DNA from: Rosenbergiella nectarea
GTDB lineage: Bacteria > Pseudomonadota > Gammaproteobacteria > Enterobacterales > Enterobacteriaceae
Assembly: GCF_900111105.1 (NCBI RefSeq)
Contig: NZ_FOGC01000008.1
Coordinates: 113,785-177,784 of the forward strand
DNA: 64,000 nucleotides
Direction: 5' to 3'
Below the pieces are notes generated by a model. It did no database searches, had not been told where the DNA came from, and saw only the letters and a list, made by a program, of their open reading frames with translations. The translations under genes and the position numbers were made by a program. The first letter of the stretch is position 1. Each line of letters opens with the position of its first letter. Shown one piece after another: positions 8,784-16,091 of this stretch.

Positions 8784-9404
8784 ATGATATCCCTTTTTAT
8801 TACCGTCGCAGTAGTCCAGATCGTTGCCCTGGCCAGTCCAGGCCCTGACTTTTTCTTTATTTCACAAACGGCGGCGAGCCAATCACGACGTGACGCCTTT
8901 AAGGGAGTGACCGGTATCACGCTCGCGGTCGCGATTTGGGCGGCGGTCGCTCTGCTCGGTTTGAACCTGATTCTGAAACAGATGGCTTGGTTACATCAGT
9001 TGATCCTGCTGGCTGGAGGCGCTTACTTGATGTGGATGGGGATTCAGATGATTAAGTCAGCGCGCCAACCGCAACCTGTCGGCGCAGAGATAACACCTGT
9101 CACGACGTTGCGTAAGAAAAATATCTTTTTACGCGGCTTATTAACGAACCTCTCTAATCCTAAGGCCATCATCTACTTTGGTAGTATCTTCTCGTTAATT
9201 GTCGGCGATGATGTGAGCAGTGCGACACGTACCGCAATCTTTATCCTGATCGTGGCGGAAACATTGGTCTGGTTTAGCTTGGTCGCCACACTCTTCTCAC
9301 TCCCTTGGGTCAAGGCAAAATATCAAAAGCTGGCAAAATGGATTGATGGTATTGCAGGCACCTTATTTGTCGCCTTTGGCTTACATCTGATTTTTTCACG
9401 ATAA
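8784..9404 (+). CDS. rhtC: Threonine export protein RhtC
   Basis: RhtC is a LysE-superfamily inner-membrane exporter of threonine. The 206-residue product has about six hydrophobic segments and the family signature SPGPDFFFISQTA near residue 18, plus GLLTNLSNPKAIIYFGS in the middle and KWIDGIAGTLFVAFGLHL at the end, all very close to E. coli RhtC. A GGAG ribosome site precedes ATG. In E. coli rhtC is followed by rhtB on the other strand; that gene is absent and pldB follows at once. Confidence 0.93.
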   Translation: MISLFITVAVVQIVALASPGPDFFFISQTAASQSRRDAFKGVTGITLAVAIWAAVALLGLNLILKQMAWLHQLILLAGGAYLMWMGIQMIKSARQPQPVGAEITPVTTLRKKNIFLRGLLTNLSNPKAIIYFGSIFSLIVGDDVSSATRTAIFILIVAETLVWFSLVATLFSLPWVKAKYQKLAKWIDGIAGTLFVAFGLHLIFSR

Positions 9405-9406
9405 GA

Positions 9407-10402
9407 ATGAAAAAAAAACCGTCACAGTGGACGCATCGAGAGAAATCCTTCTCCGCGTTCGTCACCGGTCCCTTATTACCGTTTTGGCGTCAGCGACAAG
9501 ATCGCCAATTCGTTGGCAAAGACGGAGTCGTTATCCGCTATATGCATATGACTGCCGCCTCGCATAAGAAGGCGATTTTACTTGTACCGGGCCGCTCGGA
9601 AAGTTATAGCAAATACCCAGAAGTGGTATGGGATCTATTCAATTGTGGTTACGATATTTTCGTCATTGACCATCGTGGCCAAGGTTTATCCGGACGGCTA
9701 TTGGACGATCCTCAGCTAGGGCATGTGGCACAGTTTTCAGATTATGTAGATGATTTAGAAAGGTTATGTGAGTTAGAGCTGTCAGGCAGTCGTTACCAGC
9801 AGACATTTGTCCTCGCCCACTCCATGGGCGGCGCTATCGCGACACTCTTATCCCAGCGTCACCCTTCGCTGTTTACCGCGACGGCTCTGGTCGCCCCGAT
9901 GTTTGGTATTGTTCTCCCCATGCCAGAATGGGTTGTTGAGCGGATTCTGAATTGGACTGCCACGCGCCCGCATCTACGGGAAGGTTTTGCCTTTGGAACG
10001 GGCCGCTGGCATGCCACCCCCTTTGGGATAAATAACCTTACACACAGTCGGGTGCGTTATCAGCGCAGCCTGCGCTGTTATGCCGACCAGCCTGAATTAC
10101 AGCTCGGTGGGCCTACCACGCACTGGGTGCGCGAGGCAATCTTAACGGGCCGTTATATCGAGAGTATTGCCCCAGAGTTACACCACCCAATCTTGCTGCT
10201 ACAAGCCAGCGAGGATCAAGTCGTCGATAACCAAGCCCAAGAACGGTTTTCGCTCGCGAGAAGCTTAGCGGGCTTTCCCTGCCATGGCGACCATCCGCAG
10301 GTGATGGAAGGGGCCCGCCATGAAATTCTATTTGAAAAAGATGAAATCCGTGCCGAAGCCTTACAGCAAATCACGGAATATTTTTCAACCTTTAGTCGTT
10401 AA
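9407..10402 (+). CDS. pldB: Lysophospholipase L2 PldB
   Basis: PldB is an alpha/beta-hydrolase that cleaves lysophospholipids, at the inner membrane in E. coli. The 331-residue protein (E. coli 340) shows the oxyanion region LVPGRSESYSKY, the strand DIFVIDHRGQGLSGR, the nucleophile elbow AHSMGGAIA with catalytic Ser, a late Asp in ASEDQVVDN and the closing His in GARHEIL. It starts three bases after the rhtC stop, so the two are probably cotranscribed. Together with pldA it covers two successive steps of phospholipid turnover. Confidence 0.92.
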   Translation: MKKKPSQWTHREKSFSAFVTGPLLPFWRQRQDRQFVGKDGVVIRYMHMTAASHKKAILLVPGRSESYSKYPEVVWDLFNCGYDIFVIDHRGQGLSGRLLDDPQLGHVAQFSDYVDDLERLCELELSGSRYQQTFVLAHSMGGAIATLLSQRHPSLFTATALVAPMFGIVLPMPEWVVERILNWTATRPHLREGFAFGTGRWHATPFGINNLTHSRVRYQRSLRCYADQPELQLGGPTTHWVREAILTGRYIESIAPELHHPILLLQASEDQVVDNQAQERFSLARSLAGFPCHGDHPQVMEGARHEILFEKDEIRAEALQQITEYFSTFSR

Positions 10403-10450
10403 TTTTCCAGGTTTAAAATGGTTTTGAGCCTGTACCGCTGCGAGGTAGTC

Positions 10451-11257
10451 ATGTACCAAATTGTTGCTTCTGATCTCGATGGAACGTTGCTTTCACCAGA
10501 GCATTCCCTCACCGATTTTGCCGCTCAAACATTACAACGCGTCACCGAACAAGGCGTTTCGTTCGTCTTTGCAACCGGTCGCCACCATGTTGATGTGGGA
10601 CAGATCCGTGAGAAACTCGGGATAGATGCTTATATGATCACGTCTAATGGCGCACGTGTACACGACACTGCAGGGGATCTTATCTTTGCACACAATCTTG
10701 AACAATCGATCGCTGAAGAGTTGATTACGCTCTGCTATAACGATCCTGAGATCCTTACGCAAATTTATCGTGATGATGAGTGGTTTATTGCTCGAGAAAG
10801 TCGCGATGAAGCCTCTTTCTTTATGGAGTCAGACTTCCGTTATCAGCTTTACAACCCGGCAGATTTTTCCGTTGAGGGGGTCAGTAAGATCTTCTTCACC
10901 TGTAACGACCATCAGCGACTGATCCAGCTTGAAGAAGCGTTGGTCTCCCGTTTTGGCGATCGCGTTAACGTTAGCTTCTCATTGCCAATATGCTTAGAAG
11001 TGATGGCGGGTGGGGTGTCTAAGGGCCATGCCCTAGATAACGTGTCCCGCCGCTTGGGGTATAGCCTTGATGACTGTATCGCCTTTGGTGATGGGATGAA
11101 CGACAAAGAGATGCTCAGTATGGCGGGTAAAGGCTGCATCATGGAAAACGGCCAACAGCGACTGAAAGACCTATTACCAGAACTCGCCGTTATCGGCACT
11201 AATGGTCAAGACGCTGTGCCACATTATCTCCGTAAATTGTTTGCCGTCGCGGAGTAA
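10451..11257 (+). CDS. yigL: HAD-family sugar/pyridoxal phosphatase YigL
   Basis: YigL is a Cof-type HAD phosphatase; the E. coli enzyme acts on pyridoxal phosphate and sugar phosphates and helps in glucose-phosphate stress. The 268 residues carry motif I ASDLDGTLL (Asp8, Asp10), motif II FATGRHH, the Lys of motif III in GGVSKGHAL, and motif IV IAFGDGMNDKEML. I chose ATG at 10451, which gives the E. coli N terminus MYQ; an in-frame ATG at 10418 adds 11 unsupported residues. It follows pldB by about 50 bases and ends at a bidirectional terminator. Confidence 0.94.
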   Translation: MYQIVASDLDGTLLSPEHSLTDFAAQTLQRVTEQGVSFVFATGRHHVDVGQIREKLGIDAYMITSNGARVHDTAGDLIFAHNLEQSIAEELITLCYNDPEILTQIYRDDEWFIARESRDEASFFMESDFRYQLYNPADFSVEGVSKIFFTCNDHQRLIQLEEALVSRFGDRVNVSFSLPICLEVMAGGVSKGHALDNVSRRLGYSLDDCIAFGDGMNDKEMLSMAGKGCIMENGQQRLKDLLPELAVIGTNGQDAVPHYLRKLFAVAE

Positions 11258-11262
11258 TCGGT

Positions 11263-11289
11263 AAAAGGCTGCTGAGTGTTCAGCAGCCT
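11263..11289. terminator. Bidirectional terminator between yigL and glpQ
   Basis: A perfect 10-bp stem AGGCTGCTGA / TCAGCAGCCT with a GTGT loop between two converging genes. On the minus strand the stem is followed by TTTT (AAAA at 11263-11266 on the plus strand), so it is best as the glpQ terminator; it may also stop yigL transcripts. Confidence 0.85.
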
Positions 11290-11296
11290 GCTAAGG

Positions 11297-12358
11297 TTAT
11301 TCAGCCTGTGGATGAGTCGCTAGCCATGAAACGGCTTTATCCGGGAAATCGGTGAATAACCCTGAAACATCAGCTTGTTGATAGAGTATTTGGTATAACT
11401 CGTCGACATTGCTGACATAATTAGGCAGTTGATCCGCGCGAACCGTATAAGGGTGTATGGGTAATTTATAGCGATGTGCCGCGGCGACCATCGGGGTTAA
11501 ACGGATATGACCTTGCGTGGACTGCGAATCGATCAGCATATGATAATCGGGGCCAATGCCATCCACCGTTTTCGATAATTTCTCAATACCCTCAGGGGTC
11601 ATCATCCAATCGTAATCGTAATTACGCCAGTGGCCATTATGCAGGGTCTGTGTCTCGTTATCTTTGGTGTAAGCAATTAACTGTACCCGCTTAAGGTTCA
11701 TGCCCAGTTGCGGCTCCAGCGTCTGTTTTATCCGCTGGAGTTCGTCATAATCAAAACACTGCAACCACGCTTTATCAGTCGGTTTAGTGTAGCCATACTC
11801 CTTCAGGGTCATCAGCACGGCTTTACTGATGTCTTTACCTTCTTTGCGATGAAACCAGGGTGATTTTATCTCGGTATAGAGACCAATGTTTTTACCTGTG
11901 GAGTGGTTAAGACCTTGAATAAATTCAATTTCTTCCGCAAGGGTGTGGATGCGAAATTCAGAGCGATGCATCGGAAAACGCCCAGGGTAATTCTGAACCT
12001 GTTTTTTACCTTCAAGATGAAAACCCTCGGTGAAGTGTAGCTGTTTGATTTCCGCGAGGGTGAAGTCGATAGCGTAATAACGGCCATCTGCACGATGGCG
12101 GTTAGGGAACTGTTGGGCGACATCCGTGACGCGATCTAAAAAGTGATCGTGCAGTACGACGAGTTGATCATCGCGTGTCATCACGACATCTTGTTCAAGA
12201 TAATCGGCCCCCTGTGCGTAAGCCATCGCCTTGGCAGGCAAGGTATGTTCGGGTAGATAGCCGCTTGCCCCGCGATGGGCAATGACCAGCTTATCCTCGC
12301 TGGCTTGCGCGAATACACTGCAGGAGAATAAGGCGAGTCCAGTTAATAAATATTTCAT
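11297..12358 (-). CDS. glpQ: Periplasmic glycerophosphodiester phosphodiesterase GlpQ
   Basis: GlpQ hydrolyses glycerophosphodiesters in the periplasm to glycerol-3-phosphate and an alcohol. The 353-residue precursor has a signal peptide ending near residue 19 (FAQASE). The GDPD-family block IAHRGASGYLPEHT (His28, Glu37) and the metal-ligand region LEQDVVMTRDDQLVVLHDH are clear, and the C terminus has the TDFPDKAV strand. It lies 9 bases downstream of glpT on the same strand, forming the standard glpTQ operon, so the released glycerol-3-phosphate is taken up by GlpT. Confidence 0.95.
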   Translation of the reverse strand: MKYLLTGLALFSCSVFAQASEDKLVIAHRGASGYLPEHTLPAKAMAYAQGADYLEQDVVMTRDDQLVVLHDHFLDRVTDVAQQFPNRHRADGRYYAIDFTLAEIKQLHFTEGFHLEGKKQVQNYPGRFPMHRSEFRIHTLAEEIEFIQGLNHSTGKNIGLYTEIKSPWFHRKEGKDISKAVLMTLKEYGYTKPTDKAWLQCFDYDELQRIKQTLEPQLGMNLKRVQLIAYTKDNETQTLHNGHWRNYDYDWMMTPEGIEKLSKTVDGIGPDYHMLIDSQSTQGHIRLTPMVAAAHRYKLPIHPYTVRADQLPNYVSNVDELYQILYQQADVSGLFTDFPDKAVSWLATHPQAE

Positions 12359-12367
12359 CCATTTCTC

Positions 12368-13717
12368 CTAGTCATTTTGCAGTAGGGTTTGTTTATGTTT
12401 CTTTTCACTGACCGTAGTCAGGAGAAGCAGAAGTACGGCGAACACTGACCCGACTATCATCACGAGGAAGCCACCGTCCCATCCAAAGTAATCAACGGTG
12501 TAGCCTACAATGGCGCTGGCTGCGACGGAGCCTCCTAAGTAGCCGAACAGGCCGGTAAATCCTGCGGCAGTCCCTGCGGCTTTCTTCGGTGCTAACTCTA
12601 GCGCGTGTAAACCGATTAGCATCACCGGCCCGTAAATGAGGAAGCCAATCACGGTCATACAAACCATATCAATACCTGGATTACCCGCGGGGTTAAGCCA
12701 ATAGATAATCGTGGCAATAGTCACTAAGCTCATAAAGATAACGCCCGTGATCCCTCGATTTCCTTTGAAGACTTTATCGGAAACCCATCCGCACAGCAGA
12801 GTTCCAGGGATACCGGCATATTCATAAAAGAAGTAGGCCCAGGAAGATTTATCTAAGGTGAAATGTTTGACTTCTTTCAAGTAAGTTGGCGACCAATCGA
12901 GAATACCGTAACGCAGTAAGTAGACGAAAACGTTAGCTAAGGCGATGTACCACAGGAGCTTGTTGGGCAGAATATATTGGCTGAAAATCTGCTTAGTGGT
13001 TAATTCAGTTTCGCTCTCAGCACTGTAGTTGGTAGGATAATCATTTTTGTAGGCTTCAATAGGCGGCAATCCACAGGACTGTGGCGTATCCCGCATCAGG
13101 GCGAAAGCGATTAGGGCGATAATGATCGCTAAGAATGCAGGCATATAAAACGCGGCTTTCCAATCACCGAACCACATCATTCCGAGTAAAAAGAGCAGAG
13201 GCGGAATACCGCCCCCGACGTTATGCGCACAATTCCACACCGAAACGATACTTCCACGTTCTTTCTGCGACCACCAGTGAACCATCGTCCTGCCACAAGG
13301 TGGCCAGCCCATTCCTTGGAACCAGCCACATAAAAACAGTAGGAAAAACATTACCATAATGCTTGAGGTGGCCCATGGGATAAAGCCCATCATCAGCATG
13401 ACCAGTGCGGCTAAAATCAGCCCTGCGGGGAGGAAGTAACGGGGATTAGATCGGTCAGAGACCGAGCCCATAATAAATTTGGAGAAACCATAAGCGATGG
13501 AGATCCCTGATAAGGCAAAGCCTAGGTCACCGCGGCTAAAACCTTGTTCAACCAGCGAAGGGATAGCCAAAGCGAAATTTTTCCTGACTAAATAGTAAGC
13601 GGCGTAACCAAAGAAAATACCCATAAAAATTTGCCAACGCAGTCGGCGATAGGTGGGATCGATCATCTTGTCAGCCAGCGGTGCGGTATGAGCAGCCGGT
13701 TTAAATAGATTCAACAT
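12368..13717 (-). CDS. glpT: Glycerol-3-phosphate/phosphate antiporter GlpT
   Basis: GlpT is a 12-helix major-facilitator antiporter that takes up glycerol-3-phosphate (and fosfomycin) in exchange for phosphate. The 449 residues compare with 452 in E. coli. Recognisable: N-terminal [23 protein letters not shown] with the substrate-binding Arg, the loop [17 protein letters not shown], and [21 protein letters not shown] chose ATG at 13717, which has an AGGAAG ribosome site 8 bases before it; an upstream in-frame ATG at 13768 would add 17 basic residues across the likely leader. First gene of glpT-glpQ. In E. coli this operon is at another chromosomal place, next to glpABC. Confidence 0.96.
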   Translation of the reverse strand: MLNLFKPAAHTAPLADKMIDPTYRRLRWQIFMGIFFGYAAYYLVRKNFALAIPSLVEQGFSRGDLGFALSGISIAYGFSKFIMGSVSDRSNPRYFLPAGLILAALVMLMMGFIPWATSSIMVMFFLLFLCGWFQGMGWPPCGRTMVHWWSQKERGSIVSVWNCAHNVGGGIPPLLFLLGMMWFGDWKAAFYMPAFLAIIIALIAFALMRDTPQSCGLPPIEAYKNDYPTNYSAESETELTTKQIFSQYILPNKLLWYIALANVFVYLLRYGILDWSPTYLKEVKHFTLDKSSWAYFFYEYAGIPGTLLCGWVSDKVFKGNRGITGVIFMSLVTIATIIYWLNPAGNPGIDMVCMTVIGFLIYGPVMLIGLHALELAPKKAAGTAAGFTGLFGYLGGSVAASAIVGYTVDYFGWDGGFLVMIVGSVFAVLLLLLTTVSEKKHKQTLLQND

Positions 13718-13853
13718 CGTTTTCTTCCTAGTCGGATGGGCACGGAAGGTAGGCTTCCGTGTGTGCAAGCGGCAAGGGTAACGATTATTGTGTACGGTAA
13801 CTTTGACCCATCACACAAATATTACAAAATATTTAGCTATGGGTATATTACGG
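13718..13853 (-). promoter_or_regulatory. glpT upstream region with possible CRP site and leader hairpin
   Basis: On the minus strand TGTGT-GATGGG-TCAAA (13802-13817) matches the CRP consensus TGTGA-N6-TCACA at 8 of 10 positions, which would fit the known catabolite control of glpTQ. Closer to the gene ACGGAAG/CTTCCGT (13742-13760) forms a 7-bp hairpin in the probable leader. I could not place -35 and -10 elements with confidence. Confidence 0.35.
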
Positions 13854-14771
13854 CTAAGCGGTCACTAGTGCCCCTGAGGCATCCCTGACAAAAGGTAATT
13901 GACGCGCATGCTGTTGGGCATGGGTAATGAAGGCATCTAGCGTCGGTTGGCGATTCTCTCCTTCCCGAGTCGCCGCATATAAACGACTCCAAAGGCCGTT
14001 ATCGAGCGTTCGTGTGACGACCAGCTTTTGACGTTCAACATTTTCCACCACCCAGTGCGGCAATGCGGCAATTCCCATATTGGCGGAGACCATCTGAATC
14101 AGTAAGAGGGTGTTATCGACGGTTTTTAAGGATGGGGTGACGCCGGCGGGTTGCAGGAAATGACGCCAGATATCCATACGTTGACGCTGTACCGGGTAGA
14201 TAAGCAACGTCTCATCGGTCAGGTCTTCCGGTAATATCACCGCTTTAGTGGCCAAAGGATGGCCGACCGCAACGACCAGCCTTACCTCAAAATCGAATAA
14301 CGGTGTGTAGTGTAATCCGCTTTTCGGCAAAATATCGGAGGTCAATACTAGGTCTAATTCACCTTGCTGTAAGGCGGGTTGCGGATCGAAGGTGACCCCT
14401 GACGCGAATTCGACGGAGACCTGTGGCCATTGCTCGCGAAAACTATTTAACGCCGGAGTCATCCATTGGATACAGCTATGGCACTCGATTGCAATACGTA
14501 ATGTGGTCTGTTGAGGGGCCTGGCACGCCTGTAGTGCTTGGTGAACTTGGGGCAAAACGCTATCTGCGAGTTGTAATAACACTTCACCCTGACGAGTAAA
14601 CCGCAGCGGCTGGCTTTTCCGTATAAAGAGCTTGAAGCCTAGACGTTGCTCGATATCACTAAACTGATGAGAGAGGGCTGACTGAGTGTGATGCAAAAGA
14701 GCGGCGGCGGCGGCTAAAGACCCCGTCTGCTTCAATGCCTGCAGTGTTTTCAAATGCTTAAGCTCAATCAT
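13854..14771 (-). CDS. metR: LysR-type regulator of methionine genes MetR
   Basis: MetR activates metE, metH and other methionine genes with homocysteine as co-effector. The 305-residue protein has the N-terminal winged helix-turn-helix ([20 protein letters not shown], then [19 protein letters not shown]) and the LysR effector domain; [38 protein letters not shown] and [20 protein letters not shown] are nearly identical to E. coli MetR. It is divergent from the metE position, as in E. coli, but only a metE remnant remains there, so its main local target is lost. It should still act on unlinked met genes. Confidence 0.95.
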   Translation of the reverse strand: MIELKHLKTLQALKQTGSLAAAAALLHHTQSALSHQFSDIEQRLGFKLFIRKSQPLRFTRQGEVLLQLADSVLPQVHQALQACQAPQQTTLRIAIECHSCIQWMTPALNSFREQWPQVSVEFASGVTFDPQPALQQGELDLVLTSDILPKSGLHYTPLFDFEVRLVVAVGHPLATKAVILPEDLTDETLLIYPVQRQRMDIWRHFLQPAGVTPSLKTVDNTLLLIQMVSANMGIAALPHWVVENVERQKLVVTRTLDNGLWSRLYAATREGENRQPTLDAFITHAQQHARQLPFVRDASGALVTA

Positions 14772-15090
14772 GGTGCGCCTTAACGGTAGAAATCATCACT
14801 TTATTTATCCTAAGAGACAATGTACTGGTTATTATCAGGCGTGTAAACATCTGGATGTCTAAACATCTACGTTATTTTTCTTCAATTTGATCACGCATTT
14901 TTTTCATCACTTTATGACCGGATAGGGCTTAGCGTTGCAGTGTAAAATTCCTCAGCCGATAGCCTCGCTCACCTTGACGTTTAGGTATTGATTACATAGA
15001 TTTTAACGAGTGTGTAAATAAGGATGCTGGGAAGTGCGCCTAGCCAGGGCCTCAGCAAAGTGGAAATAACGAAGGAACAGTGACTGCACT
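14772..15090. promoter_or_regulatory. metR-metE control region (319 bases)
   Basis: The divergent control region between metR and the metE remnant. It holds three tandem MetJ boxes (entered separately). I see no clear MetR site of the TGAA-N5-TTCA type and no open frame that continues the metE coding sequence. A stop codon (TAA) lies in frame nine codons before the remnant start. Confidence 0.6.
14845..14868. promoter_or_regulatory. Three tandem Met boxes (MetJ operator)
   Basis: AAACATCT, GGATGTCT and AAACATCT lie head to tail at exactly 8-base spacing. Each matches the MetJ half-operator AGACGTCT at 6 of 8 positions, and MetJ is known to bind such tandem arrays cooperatively. The place between metR and metE is where E. 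coli has its Met boxes, so the operator has survived the loss of metE and may now control metR alone. Confidence 0.75.
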
Positions 15091-15396
15091 ATGAAAAAGA
15101 ATGATCCCCTACTCGGTCAGGCCGCCCGAGCTCATCACTTGGAATGGGAAACTTATCTTATGTGGGCGGCTGACAGCTTTAAGCTGAATCATACCGCGAC
15201 TCGGTTGGAAGGTAACGCTCTCGCCCGGTTGATTCCGGTATTATCGCCACACGCGGCCCATGATGATCTTGAACAACTCGAATCCTTTGAAGAGTACGAG
15301 TACCCCAATGAGATAGGCCCCAGCGTGTATGACATCCATGGGTCGTGCCTGTCAGATATCGACTGGATGACCGATCGCTTGGATAAGGTACTGTAA
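15091..15396 (+). pseudogene. metE: Remnant of metE (cobalamin-independent methionine synthase)
   Basis: The 101-codon open frame is a scrap of the C-terminal part of MetE (full length about 753 residues). The segment LEQLESFEEYEYPNEIGPSV followed by YDIH is nearly the same as the E. coli stretch around [22 protein letters not shown], and LEWETYLMWAADSFKLN matches SDWDAYLQWGVEAFRIN, in the right order. Between them about 38 residues are replaced by about 20 unrelated ones, removing the zinc-ligand segment with the Cys of HMCYCEF. The whole N-terminal 80 per cent and the last 40 residues, with another zinc Cys, are gone. It cannot be an active synthase. The frame happens to be open, so it may be annotated as a small hypothetical gene. 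Confidence 0.85.
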
Positions 15397-15398
15397 GA

Positions 15399-15421
15399 CC
15401 CCGCTTTAGCACATCGCGGGG
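15399..15421. terminator. Hairpin between metE remnant and Sel1 lipoprotein gene
   Basis: CCCCGC (15399-15404) pairs with GCGGGG (15416-15421) around an 11-base loop, between two converging genes. No T run on either strand, so termination is uncertain. Confidence 0.45.
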
Positions 15422-15439
15422 CATATCGAGGAACGATAA

Positions 15440-15958
15440 CTATTTGCTCTGACGGCGGGTACTACAGGCCATGACATTCCCTTTCTTACAGGCGAGCGTC
15501 GCGTACTGGCGCGCCTTTGGCAGATTTTTATCCACCCCACGTCCGTAATGATAAATATTCGATAAGTAGAGATAAGAGGTTGCATCACCGAGTTCAGCCC
15601 CTTGTTGATATAGCTCGCGCGCACGCGTTAAATCTTGCGGGACAGCATAACCGTTCTCAAACATATGGCCCAAGGCGCTATAGGCCGCAGGCTGCTTCAA
15701 CCCTGTCGCGAGCTGGTAATAGCGTAGGGCTTGCGAGTAATAGTGGCTACCGCGCATTTCAAACATCGTTCCCGCAGCCAGACAGTCTTCACCCTGTTGA
15801 TTCTCACACCCCTTAAGATGTTGGTCGAGTTCCGCTTGCTGTGCATAGGGGGTGGCTGGCGAGGATGATGAAAAATAATCAACAAACCGATGGTAAGTGC
15901 TACAGCCCGACAGGCTTAACGCCAATGCTGCCAGAGTGGCAGGGATCAATACTTTCAT
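15440..15958 (-). CDS. Sel1-repeat lipoprotein
   Basis: A 172-residue protein with a type II signal peptide: MKVLIPATLAALALSLSGC, lipobox LSGC with the lipidated Cys at residue 19. The mature part has Sel1-type helical repeats with the A-x-x-x-L-G-x-x-[FY]-x-x-G-x-G pattern (ALGHMFENGYAVPQDLTRA, YLSNIYHYGRGVDKNLPKA), usually protein-protein interaction scaffolds. Six or so cysteines could form disulfides in the periplasm. I chose ATG at 15958 with AGAGGG just before it, over ATG at 15970. It lies on the same strand as flhA and 133 bases downstream of it, at the edge of the flagellar cluster. No specific function known; a flagellar role is only possible by position. Confidence 0.7.
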   Translation of the reverse strand: MKVLIPATLAALALSLSGCSTYHRFVDYFSSSSPATPYAQQAELDQHLKGCENQQGEDCLAAGTMFEMRGSHYYSQALRYYQLATGLKQPAAYSALGHMFENGYAVPQDLTRARELYQQGAELGDATSYLYLSNIYHYGRGVDKNLPKARQYATLACKKGNVMACSTRRQSK

Positions 15959-16091
15959 AGGCCCTCTCATTCAATAGAGTTCCCACAGGGACTGGCTCCC
16001 TGAGGGTGCGTGAAAAGAGTGTACGCCGATAATCATTGAGGTGCTTTGCGCCTAACTCCGAAAGAGAGGCTAATCGCGGTAAAAGGACATT

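Noticed and set aside
15091-15396. Annotating the 101-codon frame as a normal small gene
   Set aside because: Two ordered matches to the MetE C-terminal region and its place beside metR make it a metE remnant.
15986-16002. Hairpin CAGGGA/TCCCTG downstream of flhA as a terminator
   Set aside because: Only six base pairs and no T run on the minus strand.
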